Positions 45,969 to 57,679 of a DNA stretch of 64,000 nucleotides are shown here, one piece after another; the first letter of the stretch is position 1; each line of letters begins with the position of its first letter. The notes beneath the pieces are model-generated. The model saw nothing but the letters and a program-made list of their open reading frames with translations, was not told the DNA's origin and made no database searches. Made by a program: the position numbers and the translations under genes. This DNA is from Baekduia soli (GTDB lineage Bacteria; Actinomycetota; Thermoleophilia; Solirubrobacterales; Solirubrobacteraceae): NCBI RefSeq assembly GCF_007970665.1, contig NZ_CP042430.1, forward strand, positions 3,658,001 through 3,722,000, in the 5' to 3' direction.

Positions 45969-46940
45969 TCATTGATCTGGTTTCTTTGCGTCCGTTGCGC
46001 CCGCTCCGGCGCGGGGGTGCGCCTGGAAGTAGACGTCCTTGAGCCGCTCGGCCGAGAGGTGGGTGTAGATCTGGGTCGTCGCGACGTCGGCGTGGCCGAG
46101 CATCTCCTGGACGGCCCGCAGGTCGCAGCCCCCGGCCAGCAGATGCGTCGCGAACGTGTGGCGCAGCGTGTGCGGGCTCATCCGGTCCTCCAGCCCGACG
46201 GTGCGTGCGTGGCGCTGGACGATCTTGTAGAGGCCCTGGCGCGTGAGGCCGGTGCCGCGGCGGTTGACGAACAGCTCGCGCGCGTCGGTCGTGGCCGTCA
46301 GCGCGGGCCGGCCGCGCTGGAGATAGATCCGCACGGCGGTGACGGCCTCGCGCCCGACGGGCACCAGGCGCTCCTTGGCGCCCTTGCCGCGGGCCCGCAG
46401 GACGCCGGCGCGCAGGTCGATGTCGCCGACCTGGAGCGTGACGGCCTCGCTGGCCCGCAGCCCGCAGGCGTACATGAGCTCGAGCAGCGCGCGGTCGCGC
46501 AGCGCGCCGGCGTCGGTGCCGCGGGGCGCCCGCAGGAGCGCGTCGACGTCGCCGCGCGACAGGACCTTGGGCAGCTTCTGGCTCTTGCGCGGCGCCCGCA
46601 GGTCGGCCGTCGGGTCGTGGTCGATGATGCCCTCGCGGCGCAGGTGGCGGTAGAACGACCGCAGGCACGCGGCCTTGCGCTGCAGGGTGGCGGGCCGGGC
46701 GGCGGGCCGCTGATCGCTGCCGGCGGCCAGGGCGTCGAGGAAGCCGGCGAGCACGGCGTGCCCGGCCGTCAGCACGTCGGCGTCGTGCTCACGAAGGTAC
46801 TGGCCGAACTGGAGCAGGTCGCTGCGGTAGGCCTCCAGCGTGTTGCGCGACAGGCCGCGCTCGAACTCCAGGTAGGCGAGGAAGTCGAGGACCTGGTGCT
46901 CGTAGAGGCGCGCGGCGGGCGCTTCCGGGACGACGGCCAT
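45969..46940 (-). CDS. xerD: tyrosine recombinase XerD
   Basis: 323 aa from ATG 46940. N-terminal SAM-like domain (FLAYLEFERGLSRNTLEAYR, SFYRHLRREGIIDHDPT) and catalytic domain with Arg in YACGLRASEAVTL, SPHTLRHTFATHLLAGG, LGHADVATTQIYTHLS. Length and conserved ends fit the chromosomal dimer-resolution recombinase rather than a mobile integrase. Neighbours are core genes, as expected. Confidence 0.92.
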   Translation of the reverse strand: MAVVPEAPAARLYEHQVLDFLAYLEFERGLSRNTLEAYRSDLLQFGQYLREHDADVLTAGHAVLAGFLDALAAGSDQRPAARPATLQRKAACLRSFYRHLRREGIIDHDPTADLRAPRKSQKLPKVLSRGDVDALLRAPRGTDAGALRDRALLELMYACGLRASEAVTLQVGDIDLRAGVLRARGKGAKERLVPVGREAVTAVRIYLQRGRPALTATTDARELFVNRRGTGLTRQGLYKIVQRHARTVGLEDRMSPHTLRHTFATHLLAGGCDLRAVQEMLGHADVATTQIYTHLSAERLKDVYFQAHPRAGAGATDAKKPDQ

Positions 46941-47064
46941 GGGTGAGGAGTTCGCGACCGAACGCCGGGGTCCTCGCGCTGCAACGAAGCTCCCGGGCCG
47001 CGCCGGGGCCGGGGCCCAGGGCCGGGCGCGGGGCCGGGCGGCGACGTCCCGGCCCCGCGCCGGG

Positions 47065-47463
47065 CTACTGCAGGAAGCCGGCGAACGTGCCGACCTGCAG
47101 CGGCAGGCCCGCGACCTTGTGCGCCGCGCGGGCGTTGAGGTGGTACTCGATCGCCCCAGGCGAGATCCGGAACGTCGTGGCCTTCCTGGTCAGCGTGTAG
47201 TCCGCGCTGCGCCCGTCGAGCGTCAGGCGGAACGTCCCCTGGCAGGAGCCCTTGGCGTTGACCTTGGGCACCGGGGTGCAGGTGATCTTCAGGCGCGAGG
47301 CCGTGGCGTGGTGGTCCTTGATCCCGAACTTGGCGAAGTCGCGGACGCCCTTGCGCATGGCGGCATCGGGCTGGGGGTTGTGGATCGCGGCCAGCGCGGT
47401 GGCCGACGGGGCCGCGACGGCCAGGGCCAGCGCGGCGGCGGGGATGAGCTTGGTGGCGAGCAT
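47065..47463 (-). CDS. secreted hypothetical protein
   Basis: 132 aa from ATG 47463. Signal peptide (LIPAAALALAVAAPSATALA), then a mostly beta domain with two Cys (LKITCTPVPKVNAKGSCQGT, DYTLTRKATTFRISPGAIEY). Family not recognised; two Cys 14 residues apart may form a disulfide outside the membrane. Confidence 0.65.
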   Translation of the reverse strand: MLATKLIPAAALALAVAAPSATALAAIHNPQPDAAMRKGVRDFAKFGIKDHHATASRLKITCTPVPKVNAKGSCQGTFRLTLDGRSADYTLTRKATTFRISPGAIEYHLNARAAHKVAGLPLQVGTFAGFLQ

Positions 47464-47594
47464 GACCACCCAACGGCGCGCCGGCGCCGAGGTCACGGGG
47501 CGGCCGGCAGGACGCCTGGTGGCCGAACCCCGCCGGCCGGATGCCCGTAGGCCCGGGGCGCGGATGGCCGCACCGGGCGGGGCGGCGGCCGGGG

Positions 47595-48146
47595 TCAGGC
47601 GCCGCGGCGGCGGCGCTCGAGCAGCAGCAAGCCGATCAGCGTCTTGGCATCGCGCACCTGCTCGATGGCCTCGCCCAGGCGCGCCAGCGGCCACGGGACG
47701 ATCTCGATGCGCTCGTCCTCGCCGGAGTCGTGCTCGCCGTCGGCGTCGTGGACGCCCTCGGCCAGGAAGACATGCACCGCCTCGTCGGTGAAGCCCACCG
47801 AGGACTGGTAGCGGGTCAACGCCGACCAGGCGTCGGAGCGCTTGCCGATCTCCTCGGCCAGCTCGCGCTGCGCGGCGCCCAGCGGGTCCTCCCCCGCCTT
47901 GTCCAGGCGCCCGGCGGGCAGCTCGAGGCTGTCGGGGTCGTCGATGGCCTCGCGCGGCTGGCGGACGAGCCAGACATGCTCGTCGTCGACGGCCACGATG
48001 GCCGCCGCCCCGGTGGTGCGGACGATCTCGCGCTCGCCCGTGTGCCCGTCCGCGTAGCGGAACGTGTCGACGGTCACGCGGACGATCCGCCCGTCGAACG
48101 CGGTCCGCGATTCGGTCCGCTCGAAGTCGCGCGCGTCGTGGGCCAT
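47595..48146 (-). CDS. NUDIX hydrolase, ADP-ribose pyrophosphatase-like
   Basis: 183 aa from ATG 48146. NUDIX core GAAAIVAVDDEHVWLVRQPR, SLELPAGRLDKAGEDPLGAA, QRELAEEIGKRSDAWSALTR; the Nudix box has one extra residue between the first Gly and Glu, common in actinobacterial members. SSVGFTDEAVHVFLAEG matches ADP-ribose/ADP-sugar pyrophosphatases. Downstream of the peptidase in the same orientation, 9 bp apart. Confidence 0.88.
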   Translation of the reverse strand: MAHDARDFERTESRTAFDGRIVRVTVDTFRYADGHTGEREIVRTTGAAAIVAVDDEHVWLVRQPREAIDDPDSLELPAGRLDKAGEDPLGAAQRELAEEIGKRSDAWSALTRYQSSVGFTDEAVHVFLAEGVHDADGEHDSGEDERIEIVPWPLARLGEAIEQVRDAKTLIGLLLLERRRRGA

Positions 48147-48155
48147 GCCCGGTCC

Positions 48156-51464
<3,309 letters not shown>

Positions 51465-51477
51465 GCGAACGCCGCCG

Positions 51478-51617
51478 GCCCGGGGGGCCGGATGCGTGCG
51501 GGTGTCGGCCCCAGAGTGCCGGCGCCCGCGATCATCCGCCGGCGCCGAGGCGCCTCCGATGTCGCGAACGTGGGCAATGGCCACACGTTCGCGACATCCG
51601 GCGCTCGCGTGAGCGCC
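51478..51617. terminator. set of hairpins between convergent msrB and recN
   Basis: Four inverted repeats lie in the convergent gap: CCGGCCC/GGGCCGG at about 51478, GGCGCC-GA-GGCGCC at about 51541, a perfect 15-bp stem 51558-51572 / 51584-51598 with an 11-base loop, and GGCGCTC/GAGCGCC at 51600-51617. They probably end transcription from both sides; no T run is present. Confidence 0.55.
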
Positions 51618-51651
51618 GACGCACCACCCGCGGCCGGGCCGCCCGCCGTGG

Positions 51652-53373
51652 TCACGCCGCCCGCCGGAGCTCCTTGGCGTGGCGGCGGGCCGCGACGTCG
51701 TCGGCCGGCGCGCCGAGCATCCGCACGAGCTCGCCGACGACCTGGGCCTCGCCGAGCTCGGTCACCGTGGTGATCGCGGGCTCGCGCGAGGTGTCCTTGG
51801 CGATGGAGAAGTGCCGCGCGGCCATCGAGGCCACCTGGGGCAGGTGCGTGATGCACACGACCTGGCGGCCCTGGGCCAGGACCCGCAGCTGCTCGCCCAC
51901 CGCCCGCGCGGTGTGCCCGCCGATCCCGGCGTCGACCTCGTCGAAGACCAGGACGGCGTGCTGGCGGCGCGGGCGATCGGCCGCGCGGCGCCGGCCGCGG
52001 CCCTTGACGGCCGCGGCCGGGGACACGGTCTCCGACGCGCCCATCAGCGCGAGCATCACCCGGGAGAGCTCGCCGCCCGAGGCGGTCTCGCGCAGGGGCG
52101 CGGCCGGGACGCCGGGGTTGGGTGCGATGAGGAACTCCACCGCGTCGGCGCCCACCGGGCCCTCCTCGCGCTCCTCGAGCACGATCTCGAAGCTCGCCGA
52201 CGCCATCGCCAGGTCGCCCAGGCGGGTGCGGACCTCGCCGGCCAGCGCGACCGCCGCGGCCTCGCGCGCGGCGCGCAGCTCCAGCGCCAGCGCGCTGCGG
52301 TCCCCACGCGCCCGGGCCAGCTCGGCCTGGGCCTCCTCGAGCGCGACCTCGGCCCGGTCGAGCTCAGCGATCCGCGCGCGGCACGCCTCGGCGTGGGCCA
52401 GCACGGACGCCAGGGTCCCGCCGTGCTTGCGCTTGAGGCGGTCCCACAGCGCGAGGCGCTCCTCGATGAGGTCCAGGCCCGCCTCGTCGGCGCCCTCGGC
52501 GTCCAGGCCCTCCCCGTAGGCGCGCAGCTCGCCCGAGAGGTCGGCGGCGTCGATGGCCAGGGCCTGCCAGCGCGCGGCGAGCACGTCCAGCGCCGGGTCG
52601 ACGCCCGCGACCGCGTCGAGCGCGCCGCCGCCGGCGGCCAGCGCCATGGCGGCGCCGCCCTCGTCGTCGGCGATCGCGGAGGCCGCCGCCAGCGCGGCGC
52701 CGCGCAGCGCTTTGACGTGGCGCAGCCGGTCGCGCCGGGCGGTCAGCTCGGCCTCCTCGTCCTCCGACGGCGCGGCGCCCTCGATCTCGGCCAGCTCGTA
52801 CTGGAGCAGGTCGAGCTCGCGGTCGCGCGCCCCGGCCCGCTCGCGCAGCGCCTGCAGCGAGCCCTCGAGCTCGCGCACCCGGGCGTGCAGGGCGGCGTAG
52901 GCGGCCCGGCGCGCGGCCTGGTCGGGGCCGCAGGCCCCGTCGAGGAGCTCGAGCTGCGCCGAGGCCAGCGTGAGGCGCCGGTGCTCGTGCTGGCCGTAGA
53001 AGGCGATCAGCCCCTCGGCCGCCTCCCGGAGGTCGCCGACCGACGCGCTGCGCCCGTTGAGGTAGGCCCGCGTGCGGCCCTCGGCCGACACGCGGCGGGC
53101 CAGGACGAGCTCCTCGGCGTCGGGGGCGACGCGGTCGCCGAGCAGCGCCCGCAGGTCGGGCGGCAGGTCGAAGACCCCCTCCACGTAGGCCTCCGCGGCC
53201 CCGGGGCGCACGATCCCCGTGCGCGAGCGGCCGCCGAGGAGGAGGTCGAGGGCGTGGGCGAGCACGGTCTTGCCCGCCCCGGTCTCGCCCGTCAGGACGT
53301 TGAGCCCCGGCGCCAGGCGCAGCTCGGCCCGCTCGATCAGCAGGAGGTTCTCGACACGCAGCTCATGGAGCAC
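51652..53373 (-). CDS. recN: DNA repair protein RecN
   Basis: 573 aa from GTG 53373. SMC-like: Walker A region GLNVLTGETGAGKTVLAHAL, FYGQHEHRRL, two coiled coils, signature TASGGELSRVMLALM and Walker B VLVFDEVDAGIGG, followed by VVCITHLPQVASMA. An unusual basic insert of about 25 residues (GRGRRRAADRPRRQHA) precedes Walker B. Acts in double-strand break repair. Follows tlyA and NAD kinase as in many bacteria. Confidence 0.95.
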   Translation of the reverse strand: MLHELRVENLLLIERAELRLAPGLNVLTGETGAGKTVLAHALDLLLGGRSRTGIVRPGAAEAYVEGVFDLPPDLRALLGDRVAPDAEELVLARRVSAEGRTRAYLNGRSASVGDLREAAEGLIAFYGQHEHRRLTLASAQLELLDGACGPDQAARRAAYAALHARVRELEGSLQALRERAGARDRELDLLQYELAEIEGAAPSEDEEAELTARRDRLRHVKALRGAALAAASAIADDEGGAAMALAAGGGALDAVAGVDPALDVLAARWQALAIDAADLSGELRAYGEGLDAEGADEAGLDLIEERLALWDRLKRKHGGTLASVLAHAEACRARIAELDRAEVALEEAQAELARARGDRSALALELRAAREAAAVALAGEVRTRLGDLAMASASFEIVLEEREEGPVGADAVEFLIAPNPGVPAAPLRETASGGELSRVMLALMGASETVSPAAAVKGRGRRRAADRPRRQHAVLVFDEVDAGIGGHTARAVGEQLRVLAQGRQVVCITHLPQVASMAARHFSIAKDTSREPAITTVTELGEAQVVGELVRMLGAPADDVAARRHAKELRRAA

Positions 53374-53471
53374 GCCGCATGGTCTACCAGCGACGGCGGA
53401 CGAACAGCTGTTCGCCACCCGCCTCCGTGACGGGATCGGCACACGGCGCGCGCGTCCCGGCGCGATCGCCG

Positions 53472-54323
53472 TCAGGACGCCAGGCGGCCGAAGCGCTCGC
53501 GGACGCGCAGGTAGAACGAAGCGCCCGGGACCTGAGCGAGGTCGGCGGCCTCCCGCACGAAGCGCGAGGCCAGCGCCTCCCCCGGCCCCAGCTCGCCGGC
53601 CGGGCGGCCGTCGATCGACACGTCGACGGGCTCGCGCGAGCGGTTGTGGACCTCGAGCACGTCGGTCGGCGACACGACGAGCGCACGCGCCGTCAGCGAG
53701 TGCGGCGCGATGAACGACACGACGTAGCCCTCCACGCCCCAGGCCAGGACGGGGCCTCCGTTGGCGAGGTTGTAGCCCGTGGAGCCCGCGGGCGTCGCGA
53801 TGACCAGGCCGTCGCAACGCACGCTGCCGACCTCCTGGCCGTCGACCACGTAGGCCAGCGTCGCCACGCGCTCGCCGAGCTTGCGGTGGAACGACACGTC
53901 GTTGATCGCCGCCTGCGAGCCGCCCGGCGTCTGCAGGGCCAACGCCGGGAGCGTCATGACGTCGAACTCGCCGCGGAAGGCCTTGGCGAAGCCCTCGCCC
54001 ACCTCGTCGGGGTCGATCGTCGCCAGGAACCCGACCTCGCCGAAGTTGACCGCGAACACCGGCACGCTGGTCCCGGCGTAGCGGCGCAGCGCCCGCAGGA
54101 TCGTCCCGTCGCCCCCGAGCACCACGCACAGGTCCACGTCGTCGGACAGCGGCGCGTCGAGCTCGAGGCCCTCGGCCGGCGCGAGGCCGTGCTTCTCGAC
54201 CTCCTCGCGGTCGAAGCGCAGGACGAAGCCGGCCTCCAGCGCGGCCCGGCGCAGCGACTCCAGCGCCGCCGCGGTCTGCCCGGGCCGTCCGTGCGTCAGC
54301 ACGGTCGCGGTGTGCAGGCTCAT
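53472..54323 (-). CDS. nadK: NAD kinase
   Basis: 283 aa from ATG 54323, overlapping the tlyA stop as ATGA. DLCVVLGGDGTILRALRRYA holds the GGDGT ATP site, NFGEVGFLATIDPDEV follows, and the NAD site is seen in VIATPAGSTGYNLANGGPVL. Phosphorylates NAD to NADP. Complete. Confidence 0.95.
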   Translation of the reverse strand: MSLHTATVLTHGRPGQTAAALESLRRAALEAGFVLRFDREEVEKHGLAPAEGLELDAPLSDDVDLCVVLGGDGTILRALRRYAGTSVPVFAVNFGEVGFLATIDPDEVGEGFAKAFRGEFDVMTLPALALQTPGGSQAAINDVSFHRKLGERVATLAYVVDGQEVGSVRCDGLVIATPAGSTGYNLANGGPVLAWGVEGYVVSFIAPHSLTARALVVSPTDVLEVHNRSREPVDVSIDGRPAGELGPGEALASRFVREAADLAQVPGASFYLRVRERFGRLAS

Positions 54324-55123
54324 GCGGGCTCCGCGCCGGCCGCGGCCGCCGCGACCCCGGCGGCGTCCAGGGCGCCGGGGCGCCCGGCCTCGGCCAGCCA
54401 GGCGAACGTCTCCCGGTTGCCCTTGGGCCCCGGCAGGCCGGAGGGCGCGAAGCCGAGCACCGCGACGCCGCAGTCGCGCTCCACCGCGGTCGCCACGGCG
54501 ACGAGCGCGTCGCGCCGGGCGGCCGGGTCGCGCACGACGCCGCCGCTGCCGATGCGCTCGCGCCCGACCTCGAACTGCGGCTTGACCATGACCAGGGCGT
54601 CGAAGACCGGGGGCACGCAGCCCAGCACCGCCGGGAGCACCTTCGTCAGCGAGATGAAGGAGACGTCGGCGACCACGAGATCGGGCCGGTAGGGCAGGTC
54701 GGCGGGCTGCAGCCGGCGGGCGTTGGCCCGCTCGAGCACCGTGACGCGCTCGTCGGTGCGCAGCGACCACCCCAGCTCGCCGTAGGCGACGTCGAGGGCG
54801 ACGACGTGCTCGGCGCCCTCCTGCAGCAGGCAGTCGGTGAACCCGCCGGTCGAGGCGCCGACGTCCAGGGCGCGGCGGCCCCGCACCGCGATCCCGGTCG
54901 CCGCCAGCGCGTTGGCCAGCTTGACGCCGCCGCGCGAGACGAAGCGCGGGCGCTGCGCCAGGTCGACCACGACGTCCTCGGCGACGAGCTGGCCGGGCTT
55001 GGCCGCCCGCTCCCGGCCCGCGCCGAGGTGGACCTCGCCGGCCATGACCGACGCCGCCGCGCGCGAGCGCGACGCGAAGAGGCCGCGCCGGTGCAGCAGG
55101 GTGTCGAGCCGGACCTTGGCCAC
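54320..55123 (-). CDS. tlyA: TlyA family rRNA (cytidine-2'-O)-methyltransferase
   Basis: 267 aa from GTG 55123. N-terminal S4 domain (RLDTLLHRRGLFASRSRAAA, SVMAGEVHLGAG), then FtsJ-like methyltransferase: RFVSRGGVKLANALAATGIA, RALDVGASTGGFTDCLLQEG (SAM loop), VVADVSFISLTKVLPAVLGC, MVKPQFEVGRE. Known members methylate 16S and 23S rRNA; also labelled haemolysin in older databases. Confidence 0.93.
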   Translation of the reverse strand: MAKVRLDTLLHRRGLFASRSRAAASVMAGEVHLGAGRERAAKPGQLVAEDVVVDLAQRPRFVSRGGVKLANALAATGIAVRGRRALDVGASTGGFTDCLLQEGAEHVVALDVAYGELGWSLRTDERVTVLERANARRLQPADLPYRPDLVVADVSFISLTKVLPAVLGCVPPVFDALVMVKPQFEVGRERIGSGGVVRDPAARRDALVAVATAVERDCGVAVLGFAPSGLPGPKGNRETFAWLAEAGRPGALDAAGVAAAAAGAEPA

Positions 55124-55461
55124 GCCCCGAACCCTAGTCCGTCGGCCTCGGGCACCGTGCACGACGGCGTCCGCGGCGCTGTGTCCTGCCTCACACAGCG
55201 ATCGGCCAACTGCGGGCACCCTGATGTCAGCGATGGACCGCGCGGCACCGGCGGGCAGTCCCCCTCTTCCCCCATCGCTCGCCGGCCCTCCGGCCGGCCC
55301 CCACATACGACACATAGCAGTATCTCTCCTCCCCTGAAGCGGCCCGTCCTGACCGGCGGGCCGTTTCGCTGTCGGCGCCGCTCCGCCGTTCGTCCAGCCC
55401 GCCCGGGCCTGCCGCGCCCTGCGCTCATGCAGGACCGCTCAGCGGTCGATGACCGCGAGCA
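55124..55461. other. intergenic between divergent tlyA and the EAL/HDOD gene
   Basis: About 340 bp. Contains a small hairpin GCTGTGT/ACACAGC near 55183 and a CGGCCCG/CGGGCCG stem with TTT at 55340-55366. I looked for a riboswitch ahead of the signalling gene and saw none I could support. Confidence 0.4.
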
Positions 55462-56693
55462 ATGGCCGAGCACCTCGCCACGGCTCCCAGTGCGCCCCAC
55501 GCCTCCGAGATCGAGGTCCTGTTCGCGCGCCAGCCGATCCTCGACCGCGACGGCCGCCTGGCCGGCTACGAGCTGCTGTACCGCGGCGAGGGCCACGAGG
55601 GCCCGCACGCGGCGACCTCGCGCGTCGCGGCCAGCGCCCTGAGTGACCTCGGGCTGCGCTCGGCCACCGGCGGCGCCCCGGCGTTCCTGAACGTCACGAC
55701 GGAGTTCCTGCTGGCGATGGACCCGCTGCCCTTCGGCCCCGAGGGCGTCGTGCTGGAGATCGCCGCCGACCGCGTGCCCGACGAGCCGCTCATCGAGCGC
55801 CTGCGCCGCCTGCGCCAGCACGGCTACATGCTCGCGCTGGACGGGTTCGCCGGCCAGCCCGCGGCGATGCCGCTGCTCGAGCTCGTCCAGCTCGCCAAGG
55901 TCGACGCCCGCGACGGCGGCTCCATCCCGCTGGCCTCGCTCGTCCAGGCGCTGCGCGGCATCGGGGTGCGCGCCGTGGCCAACGGCCTCGACACCCATCA
56001 GGACCACGACCGCTGCGCCGACGCGGGCTTCGAGCTCTTCCAGGGCGACTTCGTCTGCCGTCCGCGGGAGATCACCGGCCACCACGTGCCGACCGCCAGC
56101 GCCGGCGCGCTGCGGCTCGCCGCGGGCATCTCGGCCGGCGACACCGGGCTGGAGATGCTCGAGCAGGCGATCGCCTTCGACCCCGGGCTCAGCCTGCGGC
56201 TCCTGCGCTTCGTCAACAGCGCGGCGTTCTCCCTGCGCCACGAGATCAAGTCCGTCCGCCAGGCCGTCGTGCTCCTCGGCCCCGCACCGTGCGCCAGTGG
56301 GCGATGCTCCTGCTGCTCTCGGGTATCGGCGAGACGCGCGGGCCGCTGCTGGTCACCGCCCTGTCGCGCGGGCGAACGTGCGAGGCCATCGCGCGCCGGC
56401 TCGGCGCCGACGACGCCGACGCCTACTTCTTCACGGGGATGCTGTCGACGATCGATGCGCTCCTGGACACGCCGATGGAGGTCGCGCTCGCCGACCTGCC
56501 GCTGGCGGCCGACGTCGTTGCTGCGCTCGTGCGCCGGGCCGGCGGCAAGGGCCGCACGCTGACGATGGCCGAGTGCTGCGAGCGCGGCGCCTGGGACGAG
56601 GTGGCGCTGCCCGACCTCCCGGCCTCCGAGCTGGCCGTCCTGCACGTCGAGGCCCTGACCTGGGCCGACGCGACAGCCTCCGGGCTGGCCTGA
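55462..56693 (+). CDS. degenerate EAL plus HDOD signalling protein (YuxH type), frameshifted
   Basis: Starts at ATG 55462. EAL-like half: FARQPILDRDGRLAGYELLY, VVLEIAADRVPDEPLIERLR, GYMLALDGFAGQPAAMPLLE, LAKVDARDGGS; the catalytic Glu and metal residues of active diesterases are mostly replaced (ELLYRG for EALLR), so hydrolysis of c-di-GMP is unlikely. HDOD half: MLEQAIAFDPGLSLRLLRFV, NSAAFSLRHEIKSVRQAVVL. At about 56284 a C is missing and RQWAMLLLLSGIGETRGPLL continues in another frame to 56693. Likely a signalling scaffold. Confidence 0.82.
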
Positions 56694-56702
56694 GCGGGCC
56701 GC

Positions 56703-57677
56703 TCAGGAGGCGGCGGTCGTCGTGGTGCGCGCGGCGTCGCCGAGCCAGCGGATGAGCTCGCCCGTGCGGTCCACGACGCCGCCGAAGCGCAGGAAGCCGT
56801 GGACCATGTCCTCGAAGACGTTCTCGTGGACCTCCACGCCGGCGGCGCGCAGGGCGGCCGCGTAGCGCAGCCCGTCGTCGCGCAGCGGGTCGTGGCCGGC
56901 CACGGCGATCCAGGCCGGCGGCACGCCGGCGTGGTCGCCGTGCTCGAGCATCCGCAGGTCGTCGCCCTCGGCCGGCGCCCCGCGCAGGTAGGCCTCCCAG
57001 CAGCCCTGCATGTCGGCGGCGGTGAGCATCGGCCCCTCGGCGAACGCGCGGTAGGACTCGCTGTCCATCGCCGGGTCCAGCGCCGGGTAGACCAGGAGCT
57101 GGGCGGCGATCGGCGCCAGACCGTCGCCCCGGGCGTGGTGCACCGCCGCGGCCGCGAGCTGGCCGCCGGCGCTGTCGCCGCCGACCACGACGCGCGCGGG
57201 GTCGATCGCCAGCTGGCGCGCGGCCGCCTTCGAGCGCGCCCAGGCGACCACGGCGTCGGCGTCCTGGACCGGGTCGGGGTGGGCGTGCTCGGGCGCCAGG
57301 CGGTACTCCACGAGCAGGACCTTCATCCCCGACGCGTTGGCCAGCGAGCGCCCGACGCGGTCGAACGTCGGGATGTCGCCGAGGTACCAGCCGCCCCCGT
57401 GCAGCCAGACGACCAGGCCGTCGGCCTCCGGCGCGTGCTGGGGCACGTAGAGCGCGGCGGGCAGGCGGATGTCGCCGTGGGGCACGACGATCGCCCGCAC
57501 CTCGGCGACCGGCTCGGCGGAGCCGCCGAACTGCAGCGTGGACTGCAGGTAGGCCGCGCGGGCCGCGACGATGTCGGCCGGGCCGGGCAGGGTGTCGGCG
57601 GTGCCGGCGGCCTCCAGCAGCGAGCGCACCTGGGGATGGATCCCCGCCAGCGGGTCGTCGCTCGGCCCGCCGGCCAC
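56703..57677 (-). CDS. HSL-family alpha/beta hydrolase (esterase-like)
   Basis: 324 aa from GTG 57677, two bases after the dxs stop. Oxyanion loop VVWLHGGGWYLGDI, nucleophile VVVGGDSAGGQLAAAA, acid in AGHDPLRDDGLRYAAAL and His in DMVHGFLRFGG. Hormone-sensitive-lipase/acetyl-hydrolase family that cleaves short acyl esters. Probably co-translated with dxs but not functionally linked in any known way. Confidence 0.9.
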   Translation of the reverse strand: MAGGPSDDPLAGIHPQVRSLLEAAGTADTLPGPADIVAARAAYLQSTLQFGGSAEPVAEVRAIVVPHGDIRLPAALYVPQHAPEADGLVVWLHGGGWYLGDIPTFDRVGRSLANASGMKVLLVEYRLAPEHAHPDPVQDADAVVAWARSKAAARQLAIDPARVVVGGDSAGGQLAAAAVHHARGDGLAPIAAQLLVYPALDPAMDSESYRAFAEGPMLTAADMQGCWEAYLRGAPAEGDDLRMLEHGDHAGVPPAWIAVAGHDPLRDDGLRYAAALRAAGVEVHENVFEDMVHGFLRFGGVVDRTGELIRWLGDAARTTTTAAS

Positions 57678-57679
57678 GG

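Noticed and set aside
45969-46940. A third integrative element around the 45969 tyrosine recombinase
   Set aside because: Size and conserved ends fit XerD, neighbours are core genes and no attachment repeat is seen.
55124-55461. Riboswitch ahead of the EAL/HDOD gene
   Set aside because: No c-di-GMP riboswitch core could be matched; only simple hairpins are present.
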